Shown here in pieces: positions 1 to 3,310 of a stretch of DNA of 6,835 bases. The DNA is from Candidatus Gallibacteroides avistercoris. GTDB lineage: Bacteria > Bacteroidota > Bacteroidia > Bacteroidales > CHK158-818. A program made the translations under genes and the position numbers. Location of the stretch: contig DVNA01000021.1 of the NCBI GenBank assembly GCA_018714665.1, positions 1 through 6,835 of the forward strand. The letters run 5' to 3'. Positions within the stretch are counted from its first letter, which is position 1; each line of letters starts with the position of its first letter. Under the pieces are notes generated by a model. That model did not search any database. It was not told the DNA's origin and saw nothing but the letters and a program-made list of their open reading frames with translations.

Positions 1-2
1 TG

Positions 3-866
3 ATGACGATGAAAAAGAAAATAAGATATATTTCGTTCCTTCTGGGAGTAACCCTGATGGGGACAGCCTGTTCTGGTGCAGACGAAAAAGCGCAGGCCCG
101 TTACGATCATGCAGAACAGTTAATGAACGAAATGCGCTTCTCCGAAGCTAAATTGGAGCTGGATTCGGTTCGTATTCTGTATCCTAAAAGTTACGAGGTT
201 ATTAAAAAGGGGTTGCAGTTAATGCGTACCATCGAGATACGTGAAGCGGAAAGGACAATCTTCTATTCCGACAGTTTATTAAATGTGTTGCAGGCTCAGG
301 TAGAGCCCTTGACAAAGAATTTTGTATTTGAAAAAGACTCTGCCTACCAAACAACGGGTTCGTACATCCACAAGACACAACAGATAGAACGCAATATCGA
401 GCGGAATTATTTGCGGACGCAAGTGGATGAATCTGGTAAATTGCAAATAGCGAGTGTCTATTTCGGGCGAAAACCGATAGAACATCACTCCATGAGACTG
501 GACTTGAAAGACGGGGTGTTTGCCCAAACCGAGGAAATACCATACGATGGCGGGACGAACTATCGCTTTACCGATAACGGGAACCAAACCGAAGTGGTTA
601 CCTATACCGGAGGCCGCGACGGAGGTGCCGTCGATGTGATTTGTCTCTATCCCAAAGAACGGATAAAAGTAACTTATCAGGGAAAGTCTCCGTATGTCTA
701 TTACCTGGATGAACAGAACAAAAAGGCTATTGTCGAAACGGCCGAACTGGCCAAGGTGCTATCTCAAATAACAACTCTGAAACAAAGCAAGACAATGGCT
801 GAGCGGAAAATAGAGCTGTTGAAAAAACGGATAGAACAGAAAGCGCAAGAGGAAGAGAAAAAATAA
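3..866 (+). CDS. Bacteroidales lipoprotein of unknown function, TPR-like N-terminus and coiled-coil C-terminus
   Basis: The 287-residue protein begins with a basic stretch (MTMKKKIR), a hydrophobic run and a cysteine at residue 23 (LMGTAC/SG). This looks like a lipoprotein signal, although Gly at -3 is not the usual Leu. Residues after the cysteine (SGADEK) are acidic, which in Bacteroidetes can favour export to the cell surface. Residues about 28-85 resemble TPR helices (ARYDHAEQLMNEMRFSEAKL, then SVRILYP). The middle (about 145-240) is probably beta-rich, and residues 255-287 are a charged coiled coil. It looks like a conserved Bacteroidales family to me, but I know of no function for it. 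The start could be codon 1 or the ATG two codons later. The first bases read TGATG, so an upstream gene may end at 1-3 and be translationally coupled to this one; that gene lies outside the window. The gene ends just before a strong terminator, so it is probably last in its transcript. Confidence 0.85.
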   Translation: MTMKKKIRYISFLLGVTLMGTACSGADEKAQARYDHAEQLMNEMRFSEAKLELDSVRILYPKSYEVIKKGLQLMRTIEIREAERTIFYSDSLLNVLQAQVEPLTKNFVFEKDSAYQTTGSYIHKTQQIERNIERNYLRTQVDESGKLQIASVYFGRKPIEHHSMRLDLKDGVFAQTEEIPYDGGTNYRFTDNGNQTEVVTYTGGRDGGAVDVICLYPKERIKVTYQGKSPYVYYLDEQNKKAIVETAELAKVLSQITTLKQSKTMAERKIELLKKRIEQKAQEEEKK

Positions 867-883
867 TATTATAATAGAATGAT

Positions 884-921
884 AAAAAAGAAAGGTCGAG
901 ATTAGACGACCTTTCTTTTTT
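884..921. terminator. Strong bidirectional intrinsic terminator
   Basis: Bases 884-898 pair perfectly with 907-921: a 15-bp stem whose core AAAGGTCG pairs with CGACCTTT, around an 8-base loop. The six A:T pairs at the base give a U-tract on both strands. It lies 17 bases after the lipoprotein stop and can also stop transcription arriving leftward from the small-gene cluster. It makes a natural left edge for the accessory region. Confidence 0.9.
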
Positions 922-977
922 TATTTTAGATTTTTATCGGTTTAACTTAACTGATTGAAGAATAAACTTTTAGCGAA

Positions 978-1115
978 TTATTTGAGAAGTAGTGGTAACG
1001 AGTTAGCAACCGTGCGAATTTCAGCAATTTGCGGTGCTATGCTGTCAAATAACTCTTTTGAACATAAAAGCATATCATTTTCTTGAAAAAACAATGGTGT
1101 TAGCTTGATTTGTTT
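978..1115 (-). other. Coding-like fragment just after the 114-residue membrane gene
   Basis: Directly after the TGA of the gene at 1116-1460 the same frame stays open for 45 codons to a TAA at 978-980. The last 31 codons could start at an ATG at 1071-1073 and read MLLCSKELFDSIAPQ..., ending in TVANSLPLLLK. The composition looks protein-like, not random. It may be the C-terminal remnant of another gene, an extension of the membrane protein cut off by a nonsense change, or chance. I recognise no family. The rest of the 931-1115 spacer holds nothing I can identify. Confidence 0.25.
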
Positions 1116-1460
1116 TCAATATTTTATCTTTTTCTTCAGTTTGTTAATTACAGAAAATAGGACAAGAGTTAATAGATGAACTACATTAAAAAGCAATATG
1201 AATGTCCACCAATACAAAGAAGTGCCATATTCGCCTTTATAATGCAAGCAATAAAGTAGAGGAATATTATATCCCGCATAAACAGCCAAATTCCATATCC
1301 TTATCCTTACCTCCATCTTGGGTGCAAGTATAAGAATGAATGTCAAGAACATTATGGCATATATCAGCAGGTCGTCTTCACTAATAAAATAATCAAGTAT
1401 ACAGACACTTACCATAAGAAGAATCGTCACTATAATCCATAAAATTTTTGTCAGTTTCAT
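1116..1460 (-). CDS. Small multi-pass membrane protein, unknown function
   Basis: The 114-residue protein is very hydrophobic, with about four membrane segments near residues 5-25, 31-47, 55-72 and 83-105, and a basic tail (KLKKKIKY) that should lie in the cytoplasm. It has no signal-peptide cleavage site and no enzymatic motif that I can see. It is the last intact gene of a leftward cluster with the zinc-ribbon pseudogene and two other membrane proteins, and probably shares their transcript. The start ATG at 1458-1460 has no clear Shine-Dalgarno, which is common in Bacteroidales. The zinc-ribbon gene ends either 6 bases before this start or, if its second frameshift is real, overlaps it by 68 bases. 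The family is not recognised. Small membrane genes in such cassettes are sometimes immunity or defence accessories, but nothing here shows that. Confidence 0.7.
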   Translation of the reverse strand: MKLTKILWIIVTILLMVSVCILDYFISEDDLLIYAIMFLTFILILAPKMEVRIRIWNLAVYAGYNIPLLYCLHYKGEYGTSLYWWTFILLFNVVHLLTLVLFSVINKLKKKIKY

Positions 1461-1716
1461 ACTGTTCTATGTTATTAAGTTGTTTCTCAAAGTTAACGTT
1501 CGCAGTCTTTTTCTGTGGTTCAAACCATTTGATTCAAGCCATTCATTCCGGTATTCTGTTCGAGACTCTGGCGTATAATCCTCATTACTCCATTCCACCC
1601 CACAATATGGGCAAATATCATATGTCGGAGTTTTTTCCGTTATCTCCCCACGACTTATAATTACCTAAAGGATAGCCGCAGACATGGCAGAAATTATTTC
1701 TGTCAATCAGTTTCAT
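1393..1716 (-). pseudogene. Frameshifted small zinc-ribbon (CxxC...CPxCG) protein gene
   Basis: The ATG at 1714-1716 begins MKLIDRNNFCHVCGYPLGNY. This frame stops at 1618, but the next frame continues as TPTYDICPYCGVEW then SNEDYTPES. The two parts together give paired CxxC knuckles about 24 residues apart and the CPxCGxE-xxED signature of small bacterial zinc-ribbon proteins. The break lies in an A6 run (T6 on the + strand, 1631-1636): five A's would give an uninterrupted GKTPTYDICP. Near 1528-1530 the best match to the family's tail (WF.P....N...EKQLNNI) moves back to the first frame, which suggests a missing A. Restored, the protein would have about 107 residues and end at 1393; without the second repair the frame ends at a TAG at 1467-1469. 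The start is 11 bases after the stop of the preceding broken gene. The function of this family is unknown to me. Either real decay or homopolymer sequencing errors could explain the breaks. Confidence 0.7.
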
Positions 1717-1727
1717 GTCAGAAGTAT

Positions 1728-2008
1728 TTAGTTGGCTACTAAAATGAGAATCACGCCAAGAACGAGAAAGCCGAGAAATCCGTTGGCAAAATTGTTGTCG
1801 GCATAGTCTATGACACTGATATCTTCCGAGCCATAACGATGTATTTATATGAAACTTTCTGCCCGTGCCGGAACAGCCGAAGACACCCATACCAAAGTCC
1901 GGCTCCAAGATGCAGGATAACCGTGCGAAGCCAATAATATGAACTTGTGAACAAAATAACAATCGCCGCTATGATTATTTTGAAGATGAAAATGACTCTA
2001 TCCTTCAT
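1728..2008 (-). pseudogene. Frameshifted small two-pass membrane protein gene
   Basis: The ATG at 2006-2008 overlaps the stop of the upstream gene as ATGA and has a good ribosome site. The first frame reads MKDRVIFIFKIIIAAIVILF with one membrane helix and runs out at 1808. From about 1834 another frame reads YGSEDISVIDYADNN and then a second helix (FLGFLVLGVILILVAN), ending at TAA 1728-1730. The span of 281 bases is one short of a multiple of three. Adding one base near CCATAAC (1831-1837), for example GTTATGG back to GTTTATGG, gives a continuous 93-residue protein with a helix at each end. The next gene starts 11 bases later. The family is unknown. The gap-free fit of both halves makes me fairly sure this was one gene. 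Confidence 0.65.
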
Positions 2009-2244
2009 TGTTTGCCTCCTTTCTGCCAAAGACATATAAACAGGAATATTGCCAATGCAAAGTTTAGCCACATTCCAAATGACAATGAGTCAATACGCAT
2101 ATACATACATTCTTCTAAAAAGTCATTTTCATTGGGTTCTACTATGTATTTCATATCCACATAGGCATTTATCCATATCAATAACTCATATATAACAATC
2201 AGAGCAAATGCAATAATACCGCCTATTTTCTGCCACTTTTTCAT
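2005..2244 (-). CDS. Small two-pass membrane protein, first gene of the cluster
   Basis: The 79-residue protein has a basic start (MKKWQK), a membrane helix at about residues 7-27 and a second at 57-73, with an acidic loop between them (YIVEPNENDFLEECMYM) that probably faces outside the cytoplasm. It has no known motif. It is the first gene of the leftward set, with a TAnnTTTGC promoter box about 25 bases ahead and a terminator hairpin separating it from the relaxase remnant. Its TGA is shared with the ATG of the next gene, so the two are translationally coupled. It is intact although both following genes are frameshifted. Function not recognised. Confidence 0.65.
   Translation of the reverse strand: MKKWQKIGGIIAFALIVIYELLIWINAYVDMKYIVEPNENDFLEECMYMRIDSLSFGMWLNFALAIFLFICLWQKGGKQ
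2015..2021 (-). promoter_or_regulatory. Shine-Dalgarno for the coupled second gene of the cluster
   Basis: AAGGAGG lies inside the end of the preceding gene, 6 bases before the ATG at 2006-2008. It is unusually strong for Bacteroidales. It fixes the start of the frameshifted membrane gene at this ATG and not at the upstream in-frame ATG at 2069-2071. Together with the ATGA overlap it shows that the two genes were made as a coupled pair. Confidence 0.7.
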
Positions 2245-2268
2245 AAAGAAGTCGTTTGAAATCCACCT

Positions 2269-2277
2269 GCAAAGTTA
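2269..2277 (-). promoter_or_regulatory. Bacteroides -7 promoter box for the small-gene cluster
   Basis: Read leftward the sequence is TAACTTTGC, an exact match to the Bacteroides sigma-ABfr -7 box TAnnTTTGC. It would start transcription near 2262, leaving a leader of about 17 bases before the ATG at 2244. I see no clear TTTG -33 element at the usual distance. With one more base it also matches the att-like core GTANNTTTGC, so the two readings compete. Confidence 0.5.
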
Positions 2278-2278
2278 C
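2269..2278 (-). other. Possible attachment core GTAACTTTGC (left copy)
   Basis: This matches GTANNTTTGC, the ten-base core I recall for CTnDOT-type integration sites. It has the same orientation as a second copy at 2958-2967, with the integrase/MobV remnant between them. Outside the ten bases the two copies share little. It could equally be only a promoter box. Confidence 0.35.
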
Positions 2279-2322
2279 AAAAAAGTGCCGTTTCATCAGT
2301 CATTTATGGACGGTACTTTTTT
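2279..2322. terminator. Hairpin terminator between the relaxase remnant and the small-gene cluster
   Basis: Bases 2279-2291 (AAAAAAGTGCCGT) pair with 2310-2322 (ACGGTACTTTTTT) in a 13-bp stem with one G-T wobble and an 18-base loop. The T6 tract appears on both strands. Transcription coming leftward from the integrase/MobV remnant would stop here, so the cluster at 2244 needs its own promoter, in agreement with the box at 2269-2277. Confidence 0.7.
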
Positions 2323-2344
2323 GTTTCTCAATACAATAAGCCGA

Positions 2345-2774
2345 TTACAGTTTCATTCCTCCGCCTTTTCTTTGCGGCTGTAAATCCACCACCTCCGCTT
2401 TCAGACTGTCGGCGAGTTTCTGTATGTCCCGATAATACTGCTGCGTGGACTTGTGGCAAGTCTTCGAGCCGTCTATGCCCCTTTGCAGCCCGTATTTCGC
2501 CATAGCTTCGGCATAGGTATCTTGATAGGACTTTAATTTCAGCCGTGTTAATATCATCTGCGCACAGCCTCACGGTGTCGGTCGGCTTCTTGCGGTATCG
2601 CTTCTTCGTCTGCTCTTCCCGTTTCCTGCGCTTGCGCTCTTCCTTGACGATAGGGACGAGTGTAACGTGTATGTGCGGCATTTCCTCGTCCCTGTGCAGG
2701 TGAGCCGCCACGATGTTCTCCTTTCCGAACGTGTCGGCGAAGTATTTCAGATTGTCGGCGCACCACCCGTCCAA
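2345..2774 (-). pseudogene. Internal fragment of a MobV (Pre/Mob) relaxase, frameshifted
   Basis: MobV relaxases nick the transfer origin of mobilizable plasmids and elements. From about 2774 the frame reads LDGWCADNLKYF, then the hallmark metal-binding motif HxDExxPHxH (HRDEEMPHIH, bases 2667-2696), then a basic stretch ending VRLCADDINT. Near 2541-2555 the match moves to the next frame (LKLKSYQDTYAEAMAKYGLQ, then RGIDGS), so a CG has been lost or one base gained. That frame ends MKL-stop at 2345. The N-terminal catalytic region is missing because integrase sequence replaces it at about 2774. The C-terminal coiled-coil region is missing as well. The product cannot be a working relaxase. The adjoining integrase start implies deletion of the segment that once lay between the two genes. 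Confidence 0.85.
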
Positions 2775-2902
2775 ACGTCCATCTTGCAACTGAACTGTTT
2801 AATCTCGCCGTCCACCGTGATACGGCACATCAAAGGCAGGTTGCCGTTCGGCTTTTCGCTGCCTTTCTTCACGTAAAATAGAACCTTGAATGTACTACGC
2901 AT
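2747..2902 (-). pseudogene. 5' end of a Bacteroides tyrosine recombinase (integrase) gene
   Basis: The ATG at 2900-2902 begins MRSTFKVLFYVKKGSEKPNG and continues NLPLMCRITVDGEIKQFSCK. This is the arm-binding N-terminus typical of integrases from Bacteroides conjugative and mobilizable elements. The match ends around codon 43 (about 2774), where MobV sequence begins in a different frame, and translation stops at 2747 after 51 codons. The core-binding and catalytic domains (R...HxxR...Y) are absent, so it is inactive. The upstream region with short repeats and an att-like core is what would be expected beside an integrase gene. Confidence 0.8.
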
Positions 2903-2946
2903 AACTCACTCTTTTTTGGGTTACAAAATTAAGTTACAGTGAGTTA
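2902..2946. repeat. Inverted repeat TAACTCACT/AGTGAGTTA at the integrase start, with GTTAC repeats
   Basis: TAACTCACT (2902-2910) is the exact reverse complement of AGTGAGTTA (2938-2946), 27 bases apart, and the left arm touches the integrase ATG. GTTAC occurs three times in one direction at 2920-2924, 2933-2937 and 2943-2947. Such an arrangement suits binding of a regulator or of the integrase itself (arm sites) over the integrase promoter. A TAATTTTG box read leftward (2926-2933) could be the -7 element. Confidence 0.5.
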
Positions 2947-2957
2947 CCAACCACTAT

Positions 2958-2967
2958 GCAAATCTAC
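2958..2967 (-). other. Possible attachment core GTAGATTTGC (right copy)
   Basis: It matches GTANNTTTGC and lies 55 bases upstream of the integrase start, the expected place for an element's att site. Immediately beside it GCAAATC is repeated directly with a 10-base period (2958-2964 and 2968-2974). The partner copy at 2269-2278 lies on the other side of the remnant in the same orientation. Confidence 0.45.
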
Positions 2968-3051
2968 GCAAATCGCAGAAAAAGAACTTTTTAGCAAGAA
3001 ATCCGCACCCGTTACGGGAGTAATGAGGTGGTAACTGAACTCTTGCACCGT

Positions 3052-3084
3052 TTGGCTTCATGTTGGCTTTCCGTTGGCTCTGCC
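3052..3084 (+). repeat. Three TTGGCT repeats with an exact 11-base period
   Basis: TTGGCT occurs at 3052, 3063 and 3074, each followed by five variable bases. One helical turn per repeat places all copies on the same face of the DNA, as in protein-binding arrays. It lies in the gene-free stretch 2968-3310, which otherwise contains the inverted repeat and hairpin listed below and no believable gene. Confidence 0.45.
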
Positions 3085-3163
3085 ACATAGAAAAACAAAG
3101 CGTAACGAACGCTGTATCAGCTAATTCGCTACGCCTTGCTCAAATTTTCTTTTCCTCTATGTG
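3084..3163. repeat. Inverted repeat CACATAGA/TCTATGTG enclosing 64 bases
   Basis: CACATAGA at 3084-3091 pairs exactly with TCTATGTG at 3156-3163. A-rich and T-rich bases inside the arms extend the match imperfectly. Inside lies a small hairpin, AGCGT (3099-3103) with ACGCT (3109-3113). It could be the end of an element, a structured transfer region, or a small RNA; the sequence does not decide between these. Confidence 0.35.
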
Positions 3164-3207
3164 TTTATTTTGTGTCCGTTTTCTTGGAGAGGATGATTCT
3201 TTTTTTC

Positions 3208-3229
3208 TCCGCTTTTTGAAAAAAGCGGA
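3208..3229. terminator. Hairpin near the 3' side of the transglutaminase-like gene
   Basis: TCCGCTTTT (3208-3216) pairs with AAAAGCGGA (3221-3229) around a four-base loop. It lies about 80 bases past the stop of the leftward gene at 3311. On the - strand no T-run follows directly; on the + strand a T6 follows after about 10 bases. It may be a weak terminator or part of a dispersed Bacteroidales repeat. Confidence 0.35.
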
Positions 3230-3310
3230 ACCAAAAACTTTTTTAGTTGAGCGCTCTATTTCGCGTAACTGGGAAATGGGAATTTGTAATTGAATTCTCT
3301 GTTGCCTGGG

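Larger units (their letters stand above)
2269..2967. mobile_element. Remnant of a mobilizable/integrative element
   Basis: This segment of about 700 bases holds the 5' end of a tyrosine recombinase gene joined to the middle of a MobV relaxase gene, and is bounded by same-direction GTANNTTTGC cores. It lacks the catalytic part of the integrase and both ends of the relaxase, so it cannot move by itself. The limits are inferred from the two cores; the true inserted region may extend right to about 3300 or left to about 930. Confidence 0.45.

Noticed and set aside
1448..1660. A 70-codon + strand frame opposite the zinc-ribbon gene
   Set aside because: It is antisense to the clearer zinc-ribbon coding signal (paired CxxC) and has no family resemblance.
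1618..1962. A 114-codon - strand frame that includes the zinc-ribbon N-terminus
   Set aside because: Only the part from the ATG at 1716 is believable; the upstream part overlaps the second membrane gene in the wrong frame and is rich in Arg, Ser and Cys.
965..3050. Loose similarity between about 965-1010 and about 2985-3050 (AACTTTTAGC, GTGGTAAC), considered as long direct repeats
   Set aside because: The shared words are short, the spacing differs, and no consistent alignment could be made by eye.
971..3131. Ten-base inverted repeat TAGCGAATTA (971-980) and TAATTCGCTA (3122-3131), considered as ends of the accessory island
   Set aside because: It does not extend past ten bases, and about twenty such pairs are expected by chance in a window of this size.
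3060..3293. A 77-codon + strand frame starting MLAFRWLCHIEKQSV
   Set aside because: It runs through the inverted repeats and hairpin of the spacer, has no ribosome site or domain, and its reading follows the repeat structure. It is most likely spurious.
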